A stretch of 15,127 bases of DNA from Akkermansiaceae bacterium UBA7890 (GCA_002501065.1 DLRK01000186.1:1-15127), one strand, 5' to 3'; positions 1 through 8,807 are shown, counted from the first letter of the stretch. The notes: generated by a model not told the origin, from the sequence alone. Numbers and translations are program-made.

Positions 1-120
1 CCCTTGCCCACAAAGAAGACCTCGGAGTTCGCCAGGTAGGCGGAAAGGTAAAGGGGGCCGATAGCGCTGTCGATGAGGCCGCCATGAGCCGTTCGGGACT
101 CAATCTCTGCAATCCAAGTC
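1..120. other. Left edge, no assignable gene
   Basis: This 120-bp stretch lies downstream of the leftward CotH-type gene. On the minus strand, the frame beginning near 116 is open to the window edge and reads like protein (it contains AHGGLIDSAIGPLYLSAYL), with C-rich third positions. However, the only in-frame ATG upstream is at 204-206, inside the end of the CotH-type gene, and no plausible start lies between 1 and 118. It may be the start of another leftward gene with an unrecognised start, a decayed fragment, or chance. No terminator hairpin for the neighbouring gene was seen here. Confidence 0.3.
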
Positions 121-3100
121 TCAGTTGGCCATCTGAAGCCGAATGAACTGGCGGGGCTGATTGTCGAGCGGGGTAGTCGAGCGGAAGGTCCGCGTGCGGG
201 TGCCATCACCGTTGTCGATGGGCGCTCCCACTTCGAGCATAAAGCCCGGCCCCGTCATCCAGTTGACCAAGTCATCAGAGCGCTGCACGGTATAGGTCAC
301 TCCCGAGGCACCTGCCCACTCCGTGTAGGTCAGGGAGAGATAGAACGCTCCTCCGTCCTCCACGATACCACCCTCCGGGAGCATGTTCCGATTGAGGTAG
401 TCGTCCGGGGCGGTCCCCAGTGCAAATTCGAAGAAATTACTCCGACCATCCTGGTCGAGGTCGGCGTCGGGACCCGAGATAAGCGGATCAGCCAGCTCGG
501 CGGCGGTGAAATTGAGCGCTCGCCAGCCGAGGAAGGTGAGCGCGGTCCAGACCCCGTCGGGCGTTCCGTGAATACCGTGAGAAGCGCGCCAGTTGGCGGC
601 CACGTCGTGATCGGGATTGGTGAGCGGATCGATGAGTTCGAGGCTGTAGCCGTCGCCATCCCCTGCCTCCGGCCAGGGCGCTTTGTCATTGTAGGTGAAG
701 GATCGGATGACTGCATCGTTGGCCCCGAGGATCTCGATGCGCTCTCCGTCGTTGCTCAAATTGCCGTTGTACTCTCCGGCGATCACACTGGGTGAGACGC
801 CGGGATAACGCACCCGAAACGCATCCCGGTGTTCGACCAAGAGCACGTTTTCGCCGGGATCTAGCCCGATCAACGGGTTAAGATGAAAATCGAAAGCAAT
901 CCCATCAGTAAAGCGCACCTCGTTGAGGTGAATGGGCGCGTTGGAAATGTTGCGCAGTTCTACAAACTCAAAGTCAACCCGGCTGTAAATGTCACCGGGA
1001 TCCTCCGTGACGCTTGGCGTGGACGGCCGGTAACTGAACTCAGTCACTGCCAGGTTGGTGTCATCGGCGGGCTCTCCGATAGTGTAGGCCACCGCGTTGA
1101 GGGGCGACCACTGCCCACCCTGCAGGACCCGCGCATTGAGAACGGTGGTCTCGTTAACGGTCAGTTGCGAGGGGTTGGTGGGCAAGGTCAGGCCCAGGCT
1201 GAAATCGAAGGTCAGATCAGAACTGGATCCCAGAATCTGGTGAACCTCCACCGCCAACGTGTTTTCGCCATTCACCAGGAGGACGACCGGAACATCGTTC
1301 TTGGTGTACCAGTCGTGCTCTCCGGGCGAACGCTGTCCTTCCAGGGCCGGCGTTTCGGAATTGATCGCGCCGCCCGGCATGTTGGAGCGCCAGGCCTCGG
1401 TTCCGTTCAGGTAAACCACCGCGCCGTCGTCGCGTTTCAATTCCATGAAGATGGCGGAAACCTCAGTGGCGTCGGCCACCGTGAACTTGCGACGGAAATA
1501 GGTCGTCATGTGCTTGTCCCCCGAATCCGGTCCGAAACTGACCACCGTCTGTTCGTCGGAGTCGCCGTAGCCGAGTTCGGCAGGCTCCTCCGCCCAGCCC
1601 GCGTCACGGAAGGCGGGCATGCGCCAGGCAGTTCCCTGGTCGCTTCCATCGTCGAGATACTTCCAGTCGGTGCTGCGGGCGATGGCGGTGGTGGTGGTCG
1701 AAGATCCGTTGTAGGCCTGAGCCACGGGATTCACCGCTCCCCCGGGGAGACGCGGATCGCTCCCGTCGGCGGTGACATAAATCGTTCCCGCCGGCGAATT
1801 GATGATGGGTGAGAAGCCCACGTTCACCGAACCCCCGTGAGGAGTGAATTCCGGAGCATCCACCGGATACCAGCCCCGGGCGCGAAACTGGTCTAGCAGG
1901 ACGGCGGTGCGCTGCGGCCAGAAGACATCCCGCATATAGTCCCACTCGGTGGTCCACTCTCCGTCGCGATCCCAGGGCAGGCGGGTGGCCGAACTCGGCT
2001 GCCAGCGCGCGGTCTCTGGAATGATCGCTTCATAGAGCTCGTTCATGCGGTAATCGTGGTAGGGACGGGGTCCATTCGGGGTCAGGACACCCCCGTGAAA
2101 GCAGTGCTTGTAAATCCGGTCGCGAAAGAAGACGCGGAAATCGTCGTGGTTCATCAGGGCGTTGAAGATTCCGTCCGGGGCATTTCGCCCCAGATTATTC
2201 TCGTTCACGTCGTAAAGCATCACGTCACAATCCCAGGAATAGAACCGCCACCCCCCCAAACCAGGATCCTTCGGTCCCGCCGCCATCCAATTGTGCGAGG
2301 AGCTCCAATCCCAGTCGTTGCCGCAGTAGTAGTAGAGGAGCTGGTTGTCGGCGAGATGGGCCCAGTTGATCCAGTCTCTGGACCGCTGACCGCCCGCCGA
2401 AGCCGCGCTCTTCACCCGCGACCAGGTCGCGCTCCAGGAATCTCCCCCGCCGTGGTTGCTCCCGTTCCGGGCGGAGTTGGTGTAGTGGTAATCCTCCGGA
2501 TCTCCCCCGTAATACTTGTCCATGTAGTGATGCATCGGGCGCTCGTGGATATGGTAGATCCCGTGATAGACCCCGTTGAGATAGCAGTGGGCCCAGCGGC
2601 CGTGCAGCGACTGATGACCCATCACCATCTCCATGTCACTCACCCAGCGGTTGCGGACGTACTGCGCATCACCACGGAAGGTGTTTCCCGGGTTGCTCGG
2701 ATGCGCCATCCAGAAGAAGTTGTCATGCGATCCGCTGCGAAGCTGAATGACGTCGAATATCTCGCTCGCCCCCTGGGTATAGGGATGGTTCGCAAAGAGC
2801 GGATAGCGGAGCTTGGGGACCCCATACTGACTGCGGAAGTAACAACGGAAGTTGTTCTTGGGTGATCCGGTGCTGGCCCCTCCTACGAGCTTGATCCCGC
2901 AATCGATCTGGAATCCCGGTTCACTCCCGTCGTTACTGATCAATTCGATGGAGGTCTCGCCCTCCGAGCTCCCGATCCCGCTCGGCTTGATGATCGAGAT
3001 GGCAGGCAGGGCATTGAGCCCGTCGTCCATCAGCGGGCCATACACCGGGTGATCCTTGATCGAAGAGAGGAAGCGACTCTGTCCCACCACGCCGTCGGTC

Positions 3101-5112
3101 TGCGGTCTCTGCGCCCCATTGATGAAAATATAGGTGTGAGTTGCTACCGGCATGAGGGCCGCACTGGCATGCACCGCAATGGCTCGAACCCGGCGCGTTC
3201 CCCGTGTGTTGCTGCCTGTCTCCGGCTGAATGGTGAGGGAGCTGGTGTAGATGCTCCCACTGGAAGCGGTCGGCTTTGATCCATTGGTGGTGTAGCGGAT
3301 CTGTGATCCCGGAATGGTCGGAGTGAGGGTCAACCGAAAGGAACCGCGGTAGTATCCGCGCTCCTGACTGAAGGTCACCTCGTTGAGAATCTGCTCAGCA
3401 ATCTCGCTATTTGCCGCCCCGGGGGTGGGCGACTGGAAGAACCCGAGCGCAGTCGCGTTGGGATTGGGCCCGTAGGAGACATCCACGAACTGGTCGCCGA
3501 AGTCGCTCTGGTCCGCAATGGTCACTCCGTCCGGTCGGACCAGGGCAAGATACTCTCCCCCGCTGTCGAGCTGGAAGCTGGTGTGCAGGGGATCGCCATT
3601 GCTTGGCCTGCGGTCCTTCCCGGAGGCGAAGATCACGAGATACTGGTTCGCCGCGATGGCGATGGCCGGAAATTGCCACTTGGTAAGATCGTTGGGATCG
3701 TCTGTGAGATACCAGCCATTCATGCTGGCCGCACCGGTCTGCTCGTTGAAGATTTCAAACCAGTCGCTTTCTTCGTTGTCTTCGTCGACATGACTCCCGC
3801 CATTGCTGGCCATGATCTCATTGATGCGTAACGAGGGCTCCGAGATATCGAGAACAAAACTCTGCTCCACACTCAGTCCGGAGAGGTCGGTGCTGCGAAC
3901 CCGGAAAGTCACCCGGGCTCCCCCACCCGGCAGGCGATCAGCCACTCGCACCCATTGCTGATCGATGCTGAAGAGATCGTTGTCGCCGTCTCCGGCACCG
4001 GAGACCAGAGCGTAGGTGAAGGCATCGAGCGCATTCGGGTCAGTGGTGCTGAGCTGCCCCACGGGCGTGTCGATGATTGCCCCGGAACTGATCGAGTTAG
4101 CGCTGAAGGCGATGTCGAGGGGAGCCAATTCCTGCACCAGTCTCAGCACAAATTCCTGCTCCAGAAATCGCGCGGGATCCTCCGCATCCGTCGTTCGCAC
4201 CCGCACGTTGTAACTTGTCCCGGGACCGTCACCTGCGAAGTCGTGAAGCCCGGGAACGATGGCGTCGTCCAGGATCTCGAACTTGTCGTTATCGGCCGCG
4301 GCTCCCTCGAGCGAATAGATGTGAGTCGCGTTGCGCTTGAGATCGGTGGTGCTCAGGGATCCCACTGCGACGGTCTGGGTATCGAAGAAGGTGTTGCTCG
4401 AAAGGGTCAGGCTTTCTGGCGTGGGCGGAATCGTGATCTCCGCGATGGTGAAGGCCTGCAGAATGGGATTGTTGTCCGATCCCATCGCCCCCTGCCCTCC
4501 GATATTCTGCTGCATCTCCACATTCAAGGTGGTGTCACCGGCAGCCAGGTTGAAGGGCACGATGTAGGCAAAGCCATTGCTGGGGCTCCACGAACCCTCC
4601 CCTTCCGAACTGAAGTCGTCGACCGCCAGTTGCCCTTCGATCCCGATATCCCAGCGCCGATCCCGATTGGCCCCTTCATTGAAGAGCATCTGGAGCTCAT
4701 ACTCGATGCCCGGGGTGAGGCCGGTCACCGTGACACTCACCGGATTGGGCGCCGGCGTCCAGCGGATGTCCTGCATGATCTCCTCCAGATTGGCCACGGA
4801 GCTTGCATCCGCTCCGGAGTAATCCGGGCGGTTTGTCCAGCCGTCGATGGAATGGCTGGCGGTGACCGTGACATTGGGCAGATCACTCTTGTCCGTTTCG
4901 AAGAGGACGCCGTTCACCAGGCGATCCGAGTCGCCGAAAACATCGATGGCCACCACTACTCGGCTGGGATCCAAGTCCAGATCGTCGGGTCCGCTGAATT
5001 CTCGAATCTCTCCGAGGTGGGCGATCGTATCAGCCCTGAGGCCGCCAGGACCGATCAGGCAGAGCGAGAGGATAACATGGACCAGGCTGGGTCTTCTTAG
5101 GATCGAGGACAT
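121..5112 (-). CDS. Very large exported CotH-kinase-like protein with lamin-tail, chitobiase-C and cadherin-like domains
   Basis: A protein of 1663 residues. I chose the ATG at 5112 because it gives a clean signal peptide (SSILRRP, hydrophobic VHVILSLCLI, cleavage near LRA-D27); the frame extends upstream only to a TTG at 5169. Order of parts: a 200-residue unnamed domain (about 28-226, shared with two other genes here); two cadherin-like repeats (230-425, with TYALVSGAGDGDND); a lamin-tail domain (427-560, LRINEIMASN); a chitobiase/hexosaminidase C-terminal-type domain (572-665, IRYTTNGSKPT); a CotH-like core (about 680-1075, with GIYHIHERPMHHYMDKYYGG and the acidic SWDCDVM at 959-964); a second chitobiase-like segment (1085-1145); a jelly-roll-like module (1150-1310, RDDGAVVYLNGTEAWR); a second lamin-tail domain (1350-1475); a calcium-loop motif (DADLDQDGRSNFFEFALG, about 1549-1566) and a C-terminal beta module. 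CotH proteins phosphorylate secreted proteins in spore formers; whether this one is catalytic is unknown. No PEP-CTERM tail. It probably acts outside the cell. It follows the SCO/ASPIC gene after 133 bp, so co-transcription is possible. The stop is TGA. Confidence 0.9.
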   Translation of the reverse strand: MSSILRRPSLVHVILSLCLIGPGGLRADTIAHLGEIREFSGPDDLDLDPSRVVVAIDVFGDSDRLVNGVLFETDKSDLPNVTVTASHSIDGWTNRPDYSGADASSVANLEEIMQDIRWTPAPNPVSVTVTGLTPGIEYELQMLFNEGANRDRRWDIGIEGQLAVDDFSSEGEGSWSPSNGFAYIVPFNLAAGDTTLNVEMQQNIGGQGAMGSDNNPILQAFTIAEITIPPTPESLTLSSNTFFDTQTVAVGSLSTTDLKRNATHIYSLEGAAADNDKFEILDDAIVPGLHDFAGDGPGTSYNVRVRTTDAEDPARFLEQEFVLRLVQELAPLDIAFSANSISSGAIIDTPVGQLSTTDPNALDAFTYALVSGAGDGDNDLFSIDQQWVRVADRLPGGGARVTFRVRSTDLSGLSVEQSFVLDISEPSLRINEIMASNGGSHVDEDNEESDWFEIFNEQTGAASMNGWYLTDDPNDLTKWQFPAIAIAANQYLVIFASGKDRRPSNGDPLHTSFQLDSGGEYLALVRPDGVTIADQSDFGDQFVDVSYGPNPNATALGFFQSPTPGAANSEIAEQILNEVTFSQERGYYRGSFRLTLTPTIPGSQIRYTTNGSKPTASSGSIYTSSLTIQPETGSNTRGTRRVRAIAVHASAALMPVATHTYIFINGAQRPQTDGVVGQSRFLSSIKDHPVYGPLMDDGLNALPAISIIKPSGIGSSEGETSIELISNDGSEPGFQIDCGIKLVGGASTGSPKNNFRCYFRSQYGVPKLRYPLFANHPYTQGASEIFDVIQLRSGSHDNFFWMAHPSNPGNTFRGDAQYVRNRWVSDMEMVMGHQSLHGRWAHCYLNGVYHGIYHIHERPMHHYMDKYYGGDPEDYHYTNSARNGSNHGGGDSWSATWSRVKSAASAGGQRSRDWINWAHLADNQLLYYYCGNDWDWSSSHNWMAAGPKDPGLGGWRFYSWDCDVMLYDVNENNLGRNAPDGIFNALMNHDDFRVFFRDRIYKHCFHGGVLTPNGPRPYHDYRMNELYEAIIPETARWQPSSATRLPWDRDGEWTTEWDYMRDVFWPQRTAVLLDQFRARGWYPVDAPEFTPHGGSVNVGFSPIINSPAGTIYVTADGSDPRLPGGAVNPVAQAYNGSSTTTTAIARSTDWKYLDDGSDQGTAWRMPAFRDAGWAEEPAELGYGDSDEQTVVSFGPDSGDKHMTTYFRRKFTVADATEVSAIFMELKRDDGAVVYLNGTEAWRSNMPGGAINSETPALEGQRSPGEHDWYTKNDVPVVLLVNGENTLAVEVHQILGSSSDLTFDFSLGLTLPTNPSQLTVNETTVLNARVLQGGQWSPLNAVAYTIGEPADDTNLAVTEFSYRPSTPSVTEDPGDIYSRVDFEFVELRNISNAPIHLNEVRFTDGIAFDFHLNPLIGLDPGENVLLVEHRDAFRVRYPGVSPSVIAGEYNGNLSNDGERIEILGANDAVIRSFTYNDKAPWPEAGDGDGYSLELIDPLTNPDHDVAANWRASHGIHGTPDGVWTALTFLGWRALNFTAAELADPLISGPDADLDQDGRSNFFEFALGTAPDDYLNRNMLPEGGIVEDGGAFYLSLTYTEWAGASGVTYTVQRSDDLVNWMTGPGFMLEVGAPIDNGDGTRTRTFRSTTPLDNQPRQFIRLQMAN
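4435..5031 (-). repeat. Copy of the unnamed ~200-residue domain (CotH-type protein)
   Basis: Residues about 28-226 of the CotH-type protein. Shared motifs in order: GPDDLDLDPSRVVVAIDVFG, VNGVLFETD, SIDGWTNRPDYSG, EIMQDIRWTP, GLTPGIEYEL, LFNEGANRDRRWDIGIEG, AVDDFSSEGEG, NNPILQAFTI. It lacks the short RxGLGAAV segment present in the other copies. Confidence 0.85.
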
Positions 5113-5245
5113 GTCAGTGGGGGTGACTCTCCGGGGATGCCGTTGATAATAGAACAACAGGGAACTCAAAGAGATTCCTTGAAATCCTCTTCAGGTAAAG
5201 GGGTTTCTCCGGTTCCAGCCTCCCCCCGGGCATGGCGGCCTCCTG

Positions 5246-7744
5246 CTATTCTTCGGTCACCGTCAGGAGGGCATTCACGGTGGCGTCCTCGACCACCTGC
5301 TTCTTGCCGGAGGGCCATTGCACCGTCACCCGTTCGACCGAGCCGGCCTCGCCCAGTCCGAAGTAGAGGGGAATCACGCTATGGGAAAGGTAGCCGGAAA
5401 CTCCGTCGTGGACCTGGGTGTAGGAGTTGCCGCCGGCCTCCACCGTCACCACCGCTCCCAGTCCGTCCCTGTTTGATCCTCCCGCCGCGGCCGTGCCTGC
5501 CAGGCGCACTTGCAACCACTTGATGGCTTTCTTCTCCGCCAGGTTGCTGAGCAGGACCATGGGGCCGTCGTGAAACTCGTTGGTCACGATGTCGAGGTCG
5601 CCATCCTGGTCGAGATCGAAGATCGCCGACGCCCGCGTCCCCAGGGAACCCCACACTTCGACCGGCTCGGTAAGATTGTGGGTGCTCACCAGGGCGTGAT
5701 CCCTGTCCTCCCCCGTGGGATCGAGCACAAACCACGGCTTGGCGGTGCGCCCGCTGCGACGCGGCTCCACCCCCAGGATGAATTCGCTATCCTCAAATCG
5801 CACCCCGCCGTCGTTGAGGAGGAGACTGTTCACGCCGTAACGGAATGGGAAGTTCATGCTGGAGGCGATGAAGACATCCATGAAGCCGTCCGCGTTCAGA
5901 TCTCCCGCGCTCAATCCCCACGGCCAGTAGTTTTCCGCGCCGATCTTGTCGGAAACCTCTTCGAATTCCCCCCCTCCCGTGCCCCGGAAGAACGTGTTGC
6001 CGTAGATACTCATGCCACCACTGCGCAACATCTCTTCGTCCCAGAGCATTTCGCTTTTCAGTTTTTCGCGGTTGGGGCCGACTTTCTGGCTCATGTCGGA
6101 GTGCATGTCGGTGATGTAGACATCCTGGTGACCGTCGTTGTCGAAGTCGAAGATCTGGATCCCCATCGCGCCCCACGAGGTCTTTGGGAAAACCTCGCGG
6201 CTCTTCATGACGAACTTCTCCCCGCCCACGTTCTCATAGAGCTGATCGTGGCCCTGCATGGAGAGCACATAGAGGTCGGGCCAGCCGTCCTCGTTGTAGT
6301 CGAAGGGGGCTGCATTGCCGGTCCAGCTCTCATCGAGCAGTCCCATCTTCCCGGAGACGTCCACGAATGTGTTCCCGCCTTCATTGTGGTAGAGAATGCT
6401 GCGCTCGCCCCGCCCTTCCCTGGTGTGTCCCTCGAAGGCGTCGCTCAGACCGACGCAGTAGCCGCCTTTCCCCCGCTCATCGGTGGTGTAGACCCCGACG
6501 TTGCAAAGGAAGAGATCGAGTAATCCGTCCTTGTCGTAATCGAAGAACACTCCACCCGAGGAGTGCCCCACGTAACCCAGGCCCGCCGCCCCGGTCCTGT
6601 TCGTGAAACTCCCCGCCCCGTCATTCTCGAAGAAGTAATTCCCCCCCCGCACGGTAGTGGCGAAAAGGTCGGGGTCGCCATCGTTGTCGGTGTCCGCAAA
6701 GGAAGCGGTCACTCCGATCCTGTCCGCCAGCGCGATGGCGGGCGTGGTGATGTTGCGAAACTTCCCCCCCCCCAGGTTGCGCCACAGCCCGTTCGAACCA
6801 ATCTGGGTGGTGAAGTAGATGTCGAGCAATCCGTCGCCATCCACATCGGCCACCGCGATTCCGTTTCCGTGATCGTAGTGCACCGCCTTGTGGTACTTGC
6901 CGGCGTCGTCCACAATCCGGTTCAGGAAAGTAATCCCGCTCGACTCCACCTCGTCACTGAACTTGAAGTCGTGAAAAGCGCCGATGCGCCCCGCCCCCGC
7001 CACTTGCAACTCCTGCCGGCTTTGCATCCAGGGCGGCGAAACGATCTCCTCAGGGAAAGGAAACTTCTTGTAGCTTATTTCCGGCTTCCCCACTCCCGCC
7101 GGGACGGGCTCGGCCAGGATTTTCTCCAGATCGGACGTGAGCCTGGCCAATCCCTCCTGCTTCAATCCGTCATACGATCCCCGCAGCCGCCCGACGCGAT
7201 CGACCAGGGCAAATTTCGAACTGTGCAGGATGGGCATCTCGCTGTTCCTGGCATCCTCGGCCACTTCAAATTGAAAACCATTCGCACTGAGGTTCCAGAG
7301 ATCCCCCCGCGATCCTGTTAGAAACTTCCACTGGCTCGTGTCCGCCCCGTGCGCCGCCGCGTATTCCGCGAGGACAGAGGCCGTGTCGTAGTCGGGATCC
7401 ACCGTGAACGTCACCAGACGGATGTCCTTCCACAGATCATGCTTCTTCAACTGCTCCTGCAACCTGCTCTTCTCCCCAGTCTGCAGTGGGCAAGTTCCCG
7501 CACAGCGGGTGAAAATGAAATCGGCAATCCATACCTTGCCCTGAAGGTCCGCAGAGCCAAATGATACACCACTCTGATCGGTGAGCACAAACTCCGGCAA
7601 GGCGGCCACCACTCCCACCGCTTCATCCTCTTTTGCTGGGTTATTCACACCCTTCTTCTCCCCACAACCTGCAAAAAACACTAAAAAACAGGCGCCAGAC
7701 AATTGCACCGCTTTGCTGAACCTGACGAGAGGAGCCCCTTTCAT
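5246..7744 (-). CDS. Lipoprotein fusing SCO1/SenC domain to FG-GAP repeats and ASPIC/UnbV domain
   Basis: A protein of 832 residues. The ATG at 7744 begins a lipoprotein signal with lipobox VFFAGC, the lipidated Cys being residue 27. Residues about 45-212 are an SCO1/SenC thioredoxin fold: IFTRCAGTCP supplies the CxxxC pair (C81, C85), VTFTVDPDYDT matches the family's SVDPxxDT segment, and H174 in ILHSSKFALVD is the expected third copper ligand. SCO proteins deliver copper to, or reduce thiols in, the CuA site of cytochrome oxidase. Residues about 285-725 are FG-GAP/VCBS repeats with calcium loops such as VADVDGDGLLDIYF and FDLDQDGDLDIV, expected to form a beta-propeller. Residues about 755-822 are an ASPIC/UnbV domain (GLGAVVTVEA...SGYLSHS...YFGLGEA...VQWPSG). 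SCO proteins are usually about 200 residues, so this is a large fusion. All three metal-ligand positions are kept, so the SCO part may be active. No cytochrome oxidase gene is in view. Several long C runs on the plus strand (10 at 6764-6773) fall inside it. Stop is TAG. Confidence 0.92.
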   Translation of the reverse strand: MKGAPLVRFSKAVQLSGACFLVFFAGCGEKKGVNNPAKEDEAVGVVAALPEFVLTDQSGVSFGSADLQGKVWIADFIFTRCAGTCPLQTGEKSRLQEQLKKHDLWKDIRLVTFTVDPDYDTASVLAEYAAAHGADTSQWKFLTGSRGDLWNLSANGFQFEVAEDARNSEMPILHSSKFALVDRVGRLRGSYDGLKQEGLARLTSDLEKILAEPVPAGVGKPEISYKKFPFPEEIVSPPWMQSRQELQVAGAGRIGAFHDFKFSDEVESSGITFLNRIVDDAGKYHKAVHYDHGNGIAVADVDGDGLLDIYFTTQIGSNGLWRNLGGGKFRNITTPAIALADRIGVTASFADTDNDGDPDLFATTVRGGNYFFENDGAGSFTNRTGAAGLGYVGHSSGGVFFDYDKDGLLDLFLCNVGVYTTDERGKGGYCVGLSDAFEGHTREGRGERSILYHNEGGNTFVDVSGKMGLLDESWTGNAAPFDYNEDGWPDLYVLSMQGHDQLYENVGGEKFVMKSREVFPKTSWGAMGIQIFDFDNDGHQDVYITDMHSDMSQKVGPNREKLKSEMLWDEEMLRSGGMSIYGNTFFRGTGGGEFEEVSDKIGAENYWPWGLSAGDLNADGFMDVFIASSMNFPFRYGVNSLLLNDGGVRFEDSEFILGVEPRRSGRTAKPWFVLDPTGEDRDHALVSTHNLTEPVEVWGSLGTRASAIFDLDQDGDLDIVTNEFHDGPMVLLSNLAEKKAIKWLQVRLAGTAAAGGSNRDGLGAVVTVEAGGNSYTQVHDGVSGYLSHSVIPLYFGLGEAGSVERVTVQWPSGKKQVVEDATVNALLTVTEE
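6764..6773 (-). repeat. G10 homopolymer tract inside the SCO/FG-GAP/ASPIC gene
   Basis: Ten consecutive C on the plus strand read as G10 in the coding strand. They encode the Gly-Gly-Gly of NLGGGKF in an early FG-GAP repeat. Further runs in the same gene are 8 C at 6641-6648 and 7 C near 5968-5974. Tracts of this length are prone to replication slippage, which would frameshift the propeller and remove the ASPIC domain. The frame is intact here. Confidence 0.85.
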
Positions 7745-7894
7745 AGGGACACTCTAACAGACATATCCTCGCATAGTCCATTCATTCGCAAGAAGACAGC
7801 CGATTGGCCTTGTGCCATAAAACCAGTCTTTCTTCTTGTCCCTCACTCATTTGTTCCCAAAATGCCTGTTATCCATAAACCCACTGTCAGCACT
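7745..7894. promoter_or_regulatory. Divergent intergenic region
   Basis: These 150 bp lie between the leftward SCO/ASPIC gene and the rightward PEP-CTERM gene and must hold, or lie next to, promoters for both directions. A weak sigma70-like pair can be drawn rightward (TTGTTC at 7851-7856, 17-bp spacer, CATAAA at 7874-7879), but it would leave a leader of only about 9 nt. No convincing operator palindrome and no Shine-Dalgarno before either start were found. Confidence 0.35.
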
Positions 7895-8671
7895 ATGAAG
7901 AAACTATGTTCTGCCGTCGCCTTGGCGGCCGTCCTCGGCCTCGGCACCAGCTCGGCCTTCACCGTCATCACAGGATCCGTCAATGAATTTGGCAGTGCTG
8001 ACGACCTGAATCTTGACTCCAGCCTCTCCGTCATTGCGGTCGATCTTTTTGGAAATGGCGACTCCACCGTGAACGGAGTGAACTTCCTCACCGACCGCGC
8101 TGGACTCGGGGCCGGCGTGGGCGCCGAAGGGGTCGTAACCAATGGTGGCGTCACCCATACCACCAACCTTTTCAACCAGATTGACAACTGGACAGGCGCT
8201 CCCCTTTTTACCGGCACGGATGCCGGGACCCTTGCGGGAATCATGCAGGACATTCGCTGGGCCAATGGGGGTGCTGGCCAGACCATCAGTATCGGCGTAG
8301 GCGGCTTGACACCAAATACGCCCTACAATGTTCTCCTGCTCTTCAACGAGGGCGCTAACCGCGATCGCCACTTTGACATCGGCGTAAATGGCCTGCTGGC
8401 GGTAGATGACATGACCTCCGAAGGCAACGGTGTCTGGACCAATAGCAACAGCTTCTCCTACAACGGGACCTTCAGTTCGACTAATGCTGGCGGACTTGAC
8501 ATTGTCCTGGGTCGAGAGCCTTTGCCTGGTGATCCAAACAACACTGCCTTCACCGGCGCGGATAACAACGCCATCCTGCAGGGGGTCGTCATCAGCCGCA
8601 TCCCCGAGCCAAGCTCCAGCGCGCTCCTCGGTCTTGGGCTCATCGGTCTGCTCGCCCGTCGAAGGCGCTAG
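7895..8671 (+). CDS. Small PEP-CTERM exported protein made of one unnamed ~200-residue domain
   Basis: A protein of 258 residues. I chose the ATG at 7895 because it starts a textbook signal peptide (MKKLCSAVALAAVLGLGTSSA, cleavage before F22); upstream in-frame codons to 7703 would overlap the divergent gene and spoil it. Residues about 22-235 are a single copy of the domain shared with the CotH-type protein and the last gene: ADDLNLDSSLSVIAVDLFGN, NQIDNWTGAP, IMQDIRWANG, LLFNEGANRDRHFDIGVNG and DNNAILQG. The C-terminus (236-258) is a PEP-CTERM signal: PEP, a short hydrophobic stretch (ALLGLGLIGLLA) and RRRR, which exosortase systems recognise to anchor or process surface proteins. No exosortase gene is visible here. 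The function of the domain is unknown; its beta-rich pattern with Asp/Asn-rich motifs suggests a binding or structural exoprotein (inference). It is followed at once by a strong terminator, so it is probably transcribed alone. Stop is TAG. Confidence 0.93.
   Translation: MKKLCSAVALAAVLGLGTSSAFTVITGSVNEFGSADDLNLDSSLSVIAVDLFGNGDSTVNGVNFLTDRAGLGAGVGAEGVVTNGGVTHTTNLFNQIDNWTGAPLFTGTDAGTLAGIMQDIRWANGGAGQTISIGVGGLTPNTPYNVLLLFNEGANRDRHFDIGVNGLLAVDDMTSEGNGVWTNSNSFSYNGTFSSTNAGGLDIVLGREPLPGDPNNTAFTGADNNAILQGVVISRIPEPSSSALLGLGLIGLLARRRR
7958..8599 (+). repeat. Copy of the unnamed ~200-residue domain (PEP-CTERM protein)
   Basis: Residues about 22-235 of the PEP-CTERM protein, where the domain is the whole mature product apart from the sorting signal. 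This shows it is a self-sufficient folding unit. 8169-8191 and 8564-8583 are identical in nucleotide sequence to 13159-13181 and 13566-13585 in the last gene, pointing to fairly recent duplication or gene conversion between them. Confidence 0.85.
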
Positions 8672-8694
8672 GAGCACTTCGAAATGATTTCTGC

Positions 8695-8728
8695 AGAAAG
8701 CCGCGATTCCTCGCGGCTTTCTTATTTT
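8695..8728 (+). terminator. Intrinsic terminator after the PEP-CTERM gene
   Basis: A perfect 12-bp stem pairs 8695-8706 with 8711-8722 around a TTCC loop and is followed by a T-rich tail (TTATTTT overlapping the end of the stem). It begins 23 nt after the TAG of the PEP-CTERM gene. It should insulate that gene from the downstream lipoprotein gene, implying a separate promoter within about 8729-8807. Confidence 0.93.
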
Positions 8729-8807
8729 GCCCCCGGGGGGTAGCGGAAGGGCTTCCCCTTGGGTGGGCATTGCGCAAGAATCCCGACTCGCACATTCTGA
8801 GTCCACG

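Noticed and set aside
1..118. Start of a further leftward gene
   Set aside because: The minus-strand frame reads like protein but has no usable start codon after the CotH-type gene, and too little is visible to decide.
3955..5100. Long plus-strand open frame opposite the CotH-type gene, and similar antisense frames at 9294-10811, 7904-8974, 11340-12449 and 13707-14957
   Set aside because: They lie opposite genes with clear domains and signal peptides, and their translations are low-complexity shadows expected from GC-rich codon use.
7703..7894. 64-residue longer N-terminus for the PEP-CTERM protein
   Set aside because: It would overlap the start of the divergent gene and bury the clear signal peptide that begins at 7895.
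8770..8798. Promoter-like pair TTGCGC / CATTCT before the lipoprotein gene
   Set aside because: The -10 match is weak and the transcript would start within a few bases of the ATG; not strong enough to report as a promoter.
8727..8807. 27-residue longer N-terminus for the candidate selenoprotein
   Set aside because: It would start within the terminator region and precede an obvious lipoprotein signal peptide beginning at 8808.
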